Part shown: positions 13,730 through 20,160 of the stretch, piece after piece
How the letters are laid out: each line of letters begins with the position of its first letter
Position numbering within the stretch: the stretch's first letter is position 1
Assembly: GCA_001821015.1 (NCBI GenBank)
Contig: MHRQ01000022.1
Span: 1 to 23,679 of the forward strand
DNA: 23,679 nucleotides
Reading direction: 5' to 3'
From: Candidatus Taylorbacteria bacterium RIFCSPHIGHO2_02_FULL_46_13
GTDB lineage: Bacteria > Patescibacteriota > Minisyncoccia > Phycocordibacterales > DSPV01
The notes under the pieces: model-generated
Told to the model about the DNA's origin: nothing
Databases searched by the model: none
Seen by the model: only the letters and a program-made list of their open reading frames with translations
Position numbers and translations under genes: made by a program

Positions 13730-14800
13730 ATGATTATTGACGTTGTAAAAGTCTTTATCCCCTCTACGATCAGTTTCTTTTTCGGGATTCTTTTATCATT
13801 TCTCCTGAGCCACTTTCTGTACAAATATCAGATGTGGAAGAAACAAAGCGGAAAAAAGACTATGACTGGGGAAGAAACCCCGATCTTTAATCAGTTGCAT
13901 AAGGAAAGGGAAGTTGGCGTGCCTAAAATGGGGGGTATTCTTATTTGGGCAAGTCCACTATTGACCCTCGGCACTCTCTACCTTATCGCACTATTGTTTC
14001 CGTCTGTAAACTCAGACAAACTTCTCTTCTTGAGTAGGAACCAAACCTGGATCCCCTTTGCGACACTTCTGTTAGGCGGATTTGTCGGCCTTGTCGACGA
14101 CTATCTTGAGATTAAAGGGTCCGGTGATTATGTCGCCGGGGGATTATCTTTAAAAAAGAGGCTCCTTATTGTAACGGCAATCTCACTCTTGGTTGCAGTC
14201 TGGTTTTATATCAAACTTGAATCGCATTCCATCGGCATTCCTTTCTACGGAGCGCTTGAAATCGGATGGCTTTTTATTCCGCTGTTTCTCATGGTGGCGC
14301 TTGGAATCTATTCGGGGGGCGTCATAGACGGCATAGACGGCCTTGCGGGTGGAATCTTTGCAGCGATCTTTTCCGCGTACACGGGTATTGCGTTCTATCA
14401 ACAACAGGTCAACCTCGCCGCATTTTGCGCGACACTTGTCGGCGCGATTCTGGCCTTTCTTTGGTTTAATATTCCACCGGCACGATTTTACATGTCAGAA
14501 ACAGGTAGTATGGCACTCACTATTACGCTTACCGTTGTCGCGTTCATGACCGATTCAGTGGATGGGGGCCACGGAGTCTTTGTACTTCCTGTCATCGCGA
14601 TGCCACTGGTACTTACCAGCCTCTCCAATGTTATTCAAGTATTGTCTAAAAGATTTCGGAAGAAAAAAGTTTTTCTTGTCGCGCCGTTACACCACCACTT
14701 TGAAGCCCTCGGGTGGCCTCCCTATAAAGTAACGATGCGTTATTGGGTCATCGGCGTGGTCTTTGCGATTATCGGTTTAATATTTGGATTGATCGGTTAA
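13730..14800 (+). CDS. mraY: Phospho-N-acetylmuramoyl-pentapeptide-transferase
   Basis: Integral membrane enzyme that transfers phospho-MurNAc-pentapeptide to undecaprenyl phosphate, making lipid I. The 356-aa protein has about ten membrane segments. Visible family motifs are GVPKMGG (63-69), the Asp pair VDDYLEIKG (D123, D124), DGIDGLAGG (D200, D203), and HHHFEALGWPPYKVTMRYW starting at 321. Two active-site positions differ from the common form: the usual FMGDTGS loop reads YMSETGS with Glu at 257, and the residues before DGIDGLA read YSGGVI rather than NAVNLT. It has its own leaderless promoter. ftsW follows after a 120-bp gap, with no murD between them. Confidence 0.95.
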   Translation: MIIDVVKVFIPSTISFFFGILLSFLLSHFLYKYQMWKKQSGKKTMTGEETPIFNQLHKEREVGVPKMGGILIWASPLLTLGTLYLIALLFPSVNSDKLLFLSRNQTWIPFATLLLGGFVGLVDDYLEIKGSGDYVAGGLSLKKRLLIVTAISLLVAVWFYIKLESHSIGIPFYGALEIGWLFIPLFLMVALGIYSGGVIDGIDGLAGGIFAAIFSAYTGIAFYQQQVNLAAFCATLVGAILAFLWFNIPPARFYMSETGSMALTITLTVVAFMTDSVDGGHGVFVLPVIAMPLVLTSLSNVIQVLSKRFRKKKVFLVAPLHHHFEALGWPPYKVTMRYWVIGVVFAIIGLIFGLIG

Positions 14801-14921
14801 TCCTGTTAGAAGACGTGGAAAAGGAAAAGGGTTCGGTTGTCTACATGAAATTATATAGGTCAAACATTGTTCATATAACTTCGAGCAGAAACGGTAGTTC
14901 CGTTTTCTGCTTCTAACAGGA
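14801..14921 (+). repeat. Inverted repeat spanning the whole mraY-ftsW gap
   Basis: TCCTGTTAGAAG (14801-14812), starting on the base after the mraY stop, is the exact reverse complement of CTTCTAACAGGA (14910-14921), whose last base is the A of the ftsW ATG. A second hairpin, GCAGAAACGG with CCGTTTTCTGC (14885-14910), nests beside the 3' arm. The RNA could hold the ftsW start in a closed stem. No ribosome binding site is visible before ftsW. Confidence 0.7.
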
Positions 14922-16027
14922 TGCGACGCTCGTATGCTCCCGTAAACGGCTTGCTTCTTGCAACGCTTCTAGCACTGACAGGGATTGGTTTTGTGATTTT
15001 TCTTTCTGCCTCAATCGGTCTTGTAGCAAGAGACACTGGTGCAGACTTCAAAAGCGTGGTCTTTACCCAAACGATCTTCGGTCTTTTACCGGGGCTTCTG
15101 GGTATGTATGTTTTATCACGGATACCGCATAAAAAACTACGTATCTGGTCGCTGTACTTACTCGCGTTTTCCATTCTGCTCTCGTTCGCGGTATTTATTC
15201 CGGGGCTAGGCTTCGCGCACGGTGGAGCGCAACGTTGGATCTCACTTGGGTCTCATACCTTTCAACCATCAGAACTGCTCAAAATTGCGGTGATTATCTA
15301 TCTTGCCGCTTGGTTTGCCATGGTTGGACAGAAAGCAAGTACCTTTAGGTCGGGGGCACTGCCATTTCTTGTGGTGATCGGAATTACGGGCGCCGTTTTG
15401 TTCAGTCAACCTGACATAGATACCTTTATGGTTCTCTTTGCCAGCGGTCTCGCCATGTATATTGCGGCAGGGGCAAAAATCCGGCATGTTATCCTTATCC
15501 TTCTTCTGTGCACGCTTTTAACCGGAGTACTGACGTTGGTCTTTCCGTATGTGAAGCAGCGTATGCAGACGTTTATAAATCCCACCGCAGATTCGCTTGG
15601 GTCAGGCTATCAAATCCAACAATCGCTTATTGCAGTTGGTTCCGGTGGTTTCTTTGGAAAAGGTTTTGGAAAAAGTACGCAAAAATTTAACTATCTACCA
15701 GAACCCATTGGCGATTCGGTATACGCGGTAGCGAGCGAAGAATTTGGTTTTATCGGCAGTGTTGGATTATTATTCTTTTTTTTTCTCTTGGGACATCAAG
15801 GCTTGCGGGTGGCAAGCCGCGCGAGGGATTTGTTTGGGCGATATTTAGCGGTTGGCATTGTCATGATGTTTTTATCGCAGGCCTTCATAAATATCGGGGC
15901 CATGCTCGGGATTTTACCGCTCTCCGGCATCACCCTGCCCTTTATCAGCCATGGAGGAACGGCACTTCTATTTACGCTGACTGAGGCGGGTATCTTACTT
16001 TCAATCTCGCGTTCCGCAAGAGAGTAA
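14921..16027 (+). CDS. ftsW: Peptidoglycan glycosyltransferase FtsW (SEDS family)
   Basis: SEDS-family polymerase of lipid II; FtsW acts at the septum, RodA in elongation. The 368-aa protein has about ten membrane segments. Conserved parts are GGAQRWISLGSHTFQPSELLK (about 107-127), SQPDIDTFMVLFASG, the large loop GSGYQIQQSLIAVGSGGFFG, and YLPEPIGDSVYAVASEEFGF with the catalytic aspartate of the family. The C-terminal LPLSGITLPFISHGGTALL corresponds to the signature end. FtsW is preferred over RodA because it stands between mraY and murG; the sequence alone does not settle it. The start at 14921 gives a natural N-terminus but has no Shine-Dalgarno. Confidence 0.88.
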   Translation: MRRSYAPVNGLLLATLLALTGIGFVIFLSASIGLVARDTGADFKSVVFTQTIFGLLPGLLGMYVLSRIPHKKLRIWSLYLLAFSILLSFAVFIPGLGFAHGGAQRWISLGSHTFQPSELLKIAVIIYLAAWFAMVGQKASTFRSGALPFLVVIGITGAVLFSQPDIDTFMVLFASGLAMYIAAGAKIRHVILILLLCTLLTGVLTLVFPYVKQRMQTFINPTADSLGSGYQIQQSLIAVGSGGFFGKGFGKSTQKFNYLPEPIGDSVYAVASEEFGFIGSVGLLFFFFLLGHQGLRVASRARDLFGRYLAVGIVMMFLSQAFINIGAMLGILPLSGITLPFISHGGTALLFTLTEAGILLSISRSARE

Positions 16028-16037
16028 AAGGTCGCTC

Positions 16038-16180
16038 GGAATCAATTTTCAAGAACATGCATAAATCGCCCCAGCGGGCGATTTTGCTATGCTCGGCTCG
16101 CTGCCGTCAAGAGCCCTCGCAGACTCGGGTCATTGACGAACCAGCCAGCTCGCCTGCGCAATGTTCTTGAAAATTATTCC
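16038..16180. repeat. 143-bp inverted-repeat element after ftsW
   Basis: Arms 16038-16058 and 16161-16180 pair over 20 bp with one bulged base; the inner 15 bp (AATTTTCAAGAACAT) are perfect. The interior holds a terminator hairpin (16063-16085), then a GC-rich part with GTCAA/TTGAC at 16106-16135. On the minus strand the interior contains GCAGCGAG-N2-GAGCATAGCAAAA, which recurs as GCAGCGAG-N7-GAGCAGAGCAAAA in the dnaK leader (4416-4443). It could be a miniature mobile element or a structured RNA. Confidence 0.6.
16063..16085 (+). terminator. ftsW terminator
   Basis: AAATCGCCC-CAGC-GGGCGATTT followed by one more T: a perfect 9-bp stem with the T-run partly inside the stem. It lies 36 bp after the ftsW stop. 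Confidence 0.75.
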
Positions 16181-16241
16181 TCGCTTTTGAGTCTAAGACA
16201 ATTCAAATTAATATATACTGTAAAGTTTATTTATACAAGAA

Positions 16242-16270
16242 AAACGCCCGTCCGGTTAGGAAGGGCGTTT
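16242..16270 (-). terminator. Terminator of the 143-aa membrane protein gene
   Basis: AAACGCCC (16242-16249) pairs with GGGCGTTT (16263-16270), with a short inner TCC/GGA pairing. On the minus strand it is followed by TTCTTG after the T-rich arm. The same stem edge, AAACGCC/GGCGTTT, and the same flanking GAGAAA are found at the terminator of the paralogous gene (18323-18351). Confidence 0.8.
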
Positions 16271-16283
16271 GAGAAAAAACACA

Positions 16284-16715
16284 CTAACGATTGGTTGCTG
16301 TAACGAGGTCGTTGGTGTTGAAACGGATAGTCCATCTTCTCTGATCTCTAAACTTCGCCAACACATCAGGAGAGAGTTTAAGTTCAAACTCAGCGATGCT
16401 GGTTAGAGTTGAGGTATCAAGCAGAAGAAAGTAGTCCTGCGAGATCTCCTTGCCACCCAAGAGTTTCTGGACAGCCTGCGCACCCTGGGAAAGCCCTATA
16501 GGTGCGAGTTGGCTCGCGCCAACATTCCTTTGGTGGATACCTTTATAAATGAAACCCACCCCCAAAAAAAGAAACAGGCTCACTAACACGGCACCAATAA
16601 TCCTCTGTTCTCTAGAGGATTTATACGCGCAAAAGGAAATGACGATGACAGTTGCGATACTGGTAAACAACACACCGGCAAAGAGACCAGCGTTTAACAT
16701 AGATTCTAATTGCAT
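16284..16715 (-). CDS. Two-TM small membrane protein A, 143 aa
   Basis: Not recognised. The 143-aa product has two membrane segments (about 9-30 and 38-58) separated by a short basic loop (YKSSREQR), then an extracytoplasmic or cytoplasmic domain of about 80 residues with TSIAEFELKLSPDVLAKFRD and a final tail NTNDLVTATNR. AAAGGG lies just before the ATG. Its promoter, 85-nt leader, tail and terminator all resemble those of the 78-aa gene at 18369-18605 on the other side of murG, so the two are paralogous cassettes. The C-terminal domain is absent from that shorter paralogue. Being divergent from murG, it may be a cell envelope component; that is inference. Confidence 0.8.
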   Translation of the reverse strand: MQLESMLNAGLFAGVLFTSIATVIVISFCAYKSSREQRIIGAVLVSLFLFLGVGFIYKGIHQRNVGASQLAPIGLSQGAQAVQKLLGGKEISQDYFLLLDTSTLTSIAEFELKLSPDVLAKFRDQRRWTIRFNTNDLVTATNR

Positions 16716-16823
16716 ATTTCCCTTTCAAATTTCAGGATTATTCATATCCAGCGTCGGCAAGTGCCAACTGGTAACTAGAAATGATCTTAAGCTATTGTAG
16801 CACGAATAAGAACGATATGTCAA
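16716..16823 (-). promoter_or_regulatory. Promoter and conserved leader of gene A
   Basis: On the minus strand: TTGACA (16823-16818), 18 bp with extended TGC, TACAAT (16799-16794), then a leader of about 75 nt. From the -10 to the ATG, 85 aligned positions match the leader of the 18369-18605 gene without gaps at about three-quarters identity (hand count 63 of 85). The 3' part (GGATATGAA, CTGAAATTTGAAAGG) is nearly invariant. A hairpin GTTGGC-ACTT-GCCGAC in this copy has pairing-compatible changes in the other. Confidence 0.75.
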
Positions 16824-16849
16824 GTTCTATTTAGGTCGTTACGAGGGCA

Positions 16850-16894
16850 TGCTAGAATATCTTTATGAATCAGTGGGGAATCATAAACTTCTAA
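16850..16894 (+). promoter_or_regulatory. murG promoter with a 9-codon upstream ORF
   Basis: Extended -10 TGC-TAGAAT (16850-16858) is followed after 6 nt by ATG at 16865, the leaderless position used by gltX. That ATG opens only MNQWGIINF and stops at TAA 16892-16894, 4 nt before the murG ATG. From the -10 onward the sequence matches the gltX promoter and start at about 24 of 28 positions. Confidence 0.65.
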
Positions 16895-16898
16895 TCAG

Positions 16899-18023
16899 AT
16901 GAAGATTGTACTTACAGGCGGAGGCTCAGGAGGACATTTTTATCCTCTTATAGCGGTTACTGAAGAACTCAATAAAATCACACGAGAACAAAATCTGCTT
17001 GCTCCCGAGATCTTTTTTATGTCGGACAAACCATACGACAAACGGCTTTTGTTTGAAAACGACATTATTTTTAAAAAAGTAATCACCGGAAAACTCCGCC
17101 GCTACTTTTCTGTACAGAACATCACCGATATATTCAAGACAGGGTGGGGGATAATCGCAGGTTTTTTTACCGTCTTTGGCATCTATCCGGATATAGTTTT
17201 CAGTAAAGGCGGCTACACTAGTTTCCCCGCGGTACTTGCCGCGCGTATTCTTCGTATTCCGCTTATCATTCATGAGTCGGATAGCGTTCCGGGACGCGCC
17301 AATCGTTGGGCAGGAAAATTTGCGGGGAGAATCGCTGTTTCCTACGCAGAAGCTGCAAAATTCTTTCCGCAAGGGCGCACCGCATGGACGGGTAATCCAA
17401 TTCGCAAAGAAATCCAAACGCCTGCCACAGGGGCTCATGCACTGTTGCAATTTAATAGAGCAACTCCCACTATTTTAGTTTTAGGCGGTTCGCAAGGAGC
17501 CCTGCTTATCAACAACGTAATCTTGGAAATCTTGCCGGAACTGCTGGAGGAGTTTCAGGTTATTCATCAGATGGGGACGGCGAATTTTAAATCAGTAACA
17601 GAGGTGATCAGCGTCATTCTTAAAGATAGTCCAAATAAAAACCGTTACAGGCCGTTCGATTATCTCGCCGCTGATTCGCTTAGAATGGCGGTAGGATGCG
17701 CTGATATCATCATCTCACGCGCAGGTTCAACCATATTTGAGATCGCGCTGTGGGGAAAACCAAGCATTATTGTCCCCATCACCGATTCACACGGCGACCA
17801 CCAGCGAGAAAACGCGGTCGCGTACGCAAAGAGTGGCTCGTGTCTGGTTATTGAAGAAGCAAATTTAAAGCCCCATATCTTGATTTCTGAAGTCCGGCGC
17901 ATCATCAATGATTCAAAATTAAAAAAACAGATGGCGGAGAGCGCCCGTCGCTTTGCCAAACCAGATGCTGCAGAAAAAATCGCCCGTGCCATTTTAGGCA
18001 TTGCACTTACACATGAGCAGTAA
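16899..18023 (+). CDS. murG: UDP-N-acetylglucosamine--N-acetylmuramyl-(pentapeptide) pyrophosphoryl-undecaprenol GlcNAc transferase
   Basis: GT28 glycosyltransferase at the inner face of the membrane that adds GlcNAc to lipid I, giving lipid II. The 374-aa protein starts with the family signature MKIVLTGGGSGGHFYPLIAV (glycine loop 7-12, H13). Further motifs are SKGGYTSFPAVLAARILRIP with HESDSVPG, the second glycine loop GGSQGALLINN (196 onward), and the UDP-GlcNAc-binding stretch SRAGSTIFEIALWGKPSIIVP (E281), then DHQRENA. The start is fixed by the signature. It is preceded by a 9-codon ORF ending 4 nt upstream, so reinitiation could control it. Two small paralogous minus-strand genes flank it. 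Confidence 0.96.
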   Translation: MKIVLTGGGSGGHFYPLIAVTEELNKITREQNLLAPEIFFMSDKPYDKRLLFENDIIFKKVITGKLRRYFSVQNITDIFKTGWGIIAGFFTVFGIYPDIVFSKGGYTSFPAVLAARILRIPLIIHESDSVPGRANRWAGKFAGRIAVSYAEAAKFFPQGRTAWTGNPIRKEIQTPATGAHALLQFNRATPTILVLGGSQGALLINNVILEILPELLEEFQVIHQMGTANFKSVTEVISVILKDSPNKNRYRPFDYLAADSLRMAVGCADIIISRAGSTIFEIALWGKPSIIVPITDSHGDHQRENAVAYAKSGSCLVIEEANLKPHILISEVRRIINDSKLKKQMAESARRFAKPDAAEKIARAILGIALTHEQ

Positions 18024-18027
18024 ACAA

Positions 18028-18053
18028 CCACCGGAATTAGGTCCGGTGGCTTT
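18028..18053 (+). terminator. murG terminator
   Basis: CCACCGGA-ATTAGG-TCCGGTGG followed by CTTT, 5 nt after the murG stop. Another GC-rich hairpin, GCCCGC-TAT-GCGGGC (18060-18074), follows without a T-run. Confidence 0.8.
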
Positions 18054-18192
18054 GTACTTGCCCGCTATGCGGGCGATTACTTAAGTGGCTACTTTAAATT
18101 TGTGGTAGCCAATTACCCGTTCGTGGTAGTTGTTCGTGGTGGTAGTTAAACAGTAGGTAGTCATTTAATATGGCTTCACCTTCAAACATACA

Positions 18193-18216
18193 CTCCGGCT
18201 AAAGCCGGAGTTTTTT
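18193..18216 (+). terminator. Second strong terminator downstream of murG
   Basis: CTCCGGC-TAAA-GCCGGAG followed by six T. The 120 bp between this and the murG terminator hold no gene that can be supported, only GGTAGTT-rich repeats (two GTTCGTGGT copies near 18119-18140) and an inverted GGCTAC/GTAGCC (18088-18111). It may be a backup terminator or end a small RNA. Confidence 0.85.
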
Positions 18217-18254
18217 GCTTATAATAAATAACACTTAAAGAGACTTCTGTATAG

Positions 18255-18292
18255 GTATACTAACTCAACGCTATAGCGTTGAGTTAGTATAC
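18255..18292. repeat. 38-bp perfect palindrome
   Basis: The arm GTATACTAACTCAACGCT is followed by AT and its exact reverse complement, with no loop. It lies between the terminators of murG and of the converging 78-aa gene. No T-run follows on either strand, so a terminator role is doubtful. Confidence 0.9.
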
Positions 18293-18322
18293 AAAAGAGA
18301 AGAGTATAAAAGTGAGAAAGGA

Positions 18323-18351
18323 AAACGCCTTTCCGGGACGGAAAGGCGTTT
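18323..18351 (-). terminator. Terminator of the 78-aa membrane protein gene
   Basis: AAACGCCTTTCCG-GGA-CGGAAAGGCGTTT, a perfect 13-bp stem. On the minus strand it ends in TTTTCCTTTC. It resembles the terminator at 16242-16270. Confidence 0.9.
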
Positions 18352-18368
18352 GAGAAAGAACGCACGAA

Positions 18369-18605
18369 TTAGCGATTGGTGACGATGATATCATTAGTTT
18401 GCGGAAGTTTGATGTTTTTATTTCCATTTTCCTGTTCCTTGATAGCCGCGCACATAATCCCGTAACCAACGAGCACCCCGGCAGACATCGTGATAAGGCC
18501 CAGACATCTTAGCCAAACATTTTTCATTGTGAAAAAGGGCAAACCACCAAAAAGAGCGAAGATTATCAATGCCAAACCAAATAGACAAAGAGAATCGGAT
18601 TGCAT
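18369..18605 (-). CDS. Two-TM small membrane protein B, 78 aa
   Basis: Not recognised. The 78-aa product has two membrane segments (about 5-25 and 33-54) around a short basic turn (MKNVWLR), then a polar tail KEQENGNKNIKLPQ ending TNDIIVTNR. The tail matches NTNDLVTATNR of the 143-aa protein at 16284-16715; the larger C-terminal domain of that protein is missing. AAAGGA precedes the ATG. Promoter spacing, leader length and terminator stem are shared with the paralogue. It is divergent from gltX and converges on murG. The conserved C-terminal tail suggests a common partner or processing signal; that is inference. Confidence 0.78.
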   Translation of the reverse strand: MQSDSLCLFGLALIIFALFGGLPFFTMKNVWLRCLGLITMSAGVLVGYGIMCAAIKEQENGNKNIKLPQTNDIIVTNR

Positions 18606-18713
18606 AATTTCCTTTCAAATTTCAGAGTTGTTCATATCCAACGCTGGAAAATGCCAAGCATTACCTAGATATGATCTGAAATAATGATAGCATATTTATA
18701 GGTATTTCGTCAA
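18606..18713 (-). promoter_or_regulatory. Promoter and conserved leader of gene B
   Basis: On the minus strand: TTGACG (18713-18708), 18 bp with extended TGC, TATCAT (18689-18684), then a leader of about 75 nt that aligns without gaps to the leader of gene A. In the shared hairpin position this copy reads TTGG-CATTTT-CCAG, keeping pairing through T-A to T-G and T-G to T-A changes. Confidence 0.75.
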
Positions 18714-18715
18714 TA

Positions 18716-18761
18716 GCACCTACGCTAATAAAATGCGGCCGCATTTTATTAGCGTATGTGC
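18716..18761. repeat. Long palindrome between divergent promoters
   Basis: 18721-18756 is a perfect 36-bp palindrome (TACGCTAATAAAATGC then GGCC then its complement). With one mismatch it extends to 18716-18761 (GCAC...GTGC). It lies between the -35 of the minus-strand gene B and the gltX promoter. The matching divergent region at murG (16824-16852) is only 29 bp long and has no palindrome. Confidence 0.92.
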
Positions 18762-18781
18762 TTAATGATGTTCGTGCATCG

Positions 18782-18790
18782 TGGTAGAAT
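18782..18790 (+). promoter_or_regulatory. gltX extended -10, leaderless
   Basis: TGG-TAGAAT (18782-18790), with the gltX ATG 6 nt further on. The -35 is weak (TTAATG at 18762). Near-identical to the murG promoter region. Confidence 0.6.
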
Positions 18791-18796
18791 ACCTTT

Positions 18797-20152
18797 ATGA
18801 ATAAGGGGGAAAAAGAGCATATTGTTTGCAGATTCGCGCCAAGCCCTACGGGACCATTACATGTTGGGGGTGTGCGCTCGGCCTTGTTTAATTATCTCTA
18901 TGCCCGTCAAAATGGCGGAAAGCTAATCCTGCGCATTGAAGACACGGACATAGAACGATCAAAAAAGGAGTACGAAGATGACATAAAAGAAAGTTTCGCG
19001 TGGCTTGGTTTAGAGTTTGATGAAACGCACAAGCAATCAGAACGTCTCGCGATTCACAAAAAATATCTTGCCGGACTTATTGATAAGGGCTTAGCCTATG
19101 TTTCTCGCGAAGAGGGGACAGAAGCAGGAAAACGCAAAGAGGTCATTCGCTTTAAGAATCCCAATCGCACCGTTGCTTTTGATGATCTCGTAAAAGGGCA
19201 TATAGAGTTTGATACAACTGAACTGGGGGATTTTGTGATTGCTAAAAGTACGGATGAACCTCTTTTTCATCTGGCAGTTGTCGTGGATGATTTTGAAATG
19301 GGAATTACGCACGTCATCCGTGGCGAAGACCACATCTCAAACACGCCTCGACAAATCTTAATTCAAGACGCAATCGGCGCACCTCGGCCTATCTATGCTC
19401 ATATCCCACTTATTCTCGCGCCTGACCGCTCTAAACTGTCTAAGCGAAAACATGGGGAGAGTGTTTCGTTAAAATATTATCGTGCTCAAGGATATTTACC
19501 TGAAGCTCTTATTAACTACCTCGCACTTTTAGGTTGGAACCCTGGAGATGACAGAGAACTTTTCAGCACAGAAGAACTGATAAAAGAATTCTCTATGGAG
19601 CGAATTCAGAAAGGGGGAGCGGTCTTTGATATAGAAAAACTTAATTGGATGAACAAAGAGTATGTAACAAAACTACCGAAAGAAGTTCTATCTACGTATA
19701 TGTTGCGTGCAATAGATTCTGTAGAACAATTGAGCAGACTTACCGATTGGAAAAAAGAACGCCTGATACCTGTACTTGCTGACCGCATACACTACTTTGG
19801 GCAGGTGGGGGAGTTGACACACCTTGGCGAATTTGACTATCTGACTGAAACGCCTGTGTATGCAAAAGAAGCACTTCTGTGGAAGAAAGAGCTAGACTTG
19901 ACAAAAACTAAAACAAATATTATTGCATTAATAGCGCTCATAGAAAAACTTCCGAAAGATGCAACTGCTGAAGTTGCAAAAGCCGCAATCTTCCCATATG
20001 CCGAGGAGCAAGGGAAAGGCAACGTATTGTGGCCCTTGCGTATGGCACTTTCGGGTAAAGAAAAATCTATAGACCCATTCAGCATTGTTTCGGTTATTGG
20101 TATTCCTGAAAGCGTATCGCGCCTCAATTATGCCCTTCATCTGATAGAATAG
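18797..20152 (+). CDS. gltX: Glutamyl-tRNA synthetase
   Basis: Class I synthetase charging tRNA-Glu, and often tRNA-Gln where an amidotransferase is present. The 451-aa protein has the HIGH-type motif in RFAPSPTGPLHVGGVRSALFNYL (near 12-34), then GGKLILRIEDTD, and VIRGEDHISNTPRQILI. The KMSKS-type motif is K213-L-S-K-R217. The C-terminal helical anticodon-binding part (about 300-451) is present and of normal length. The ATG is 6 nt after a -10 box, so the mRNA is likely leaderless. The M23 peptidase gene starts 8 nt after its stop and is probably co-transcribed. Confidence 0.97.
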   Translation: MNKGEKEHIVCRFAPSPTGPLHVGGVRSALFNYLYARQNGGKLILRIEDTDIERSKKEYEDDIKESFAWLGLEFDETHKQSERLAIHKKYLAGLIDKGLAYVSREEGTEAGKRKEVIRFKNPNRTVAFDDLVKGHIEFDTTELGDFVIAKSTDEPLFHLAVVVDDFEMGITHVIRGEDHISNTPRQILIQDAIGAPRPIYAHIPLILAPDRSKLSKRKHGESVSLKYYRAQGYLPEALINYLALLGWNPGDDRELFSTEELIKEFSMERIQKGGAVFDIEKLNWMNKEYVTKLPKEVLSTYMLRAIDSVEQLSRLTDWKKERLIPVLADRIHYFGQVGELTHLGEFDYLTETPVYAKEALLWKKELDLTKTKTNIIALIALIEKLPKDATAEVAKAAIFPYAEEQGKGNVLWPLRMALSGKEKSIDPFSIVSVIGIPESVSRLNYALHLIE

Positions 20153-20160
20153 GTCTCATA

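Noticed and set aside
16926..17450. 174-aa minus-strand frame inside murG
   Set aside because: Shadow of murG; no promoter, no ribosome site, no family features.
18060..18190. tRNA gene after murG
   Set aside because: A GTTCG string and stems are present, but no cloverleaf with acceptor, D, anticodon and T arms can be drawn.
18255..18756. CRISPR array or dif site suggested by the palindromes
   Set aside because: The two palindromes are unrelated in sequence, there are no repeated spacers or cas genes, and no XerCD core motif is seen.
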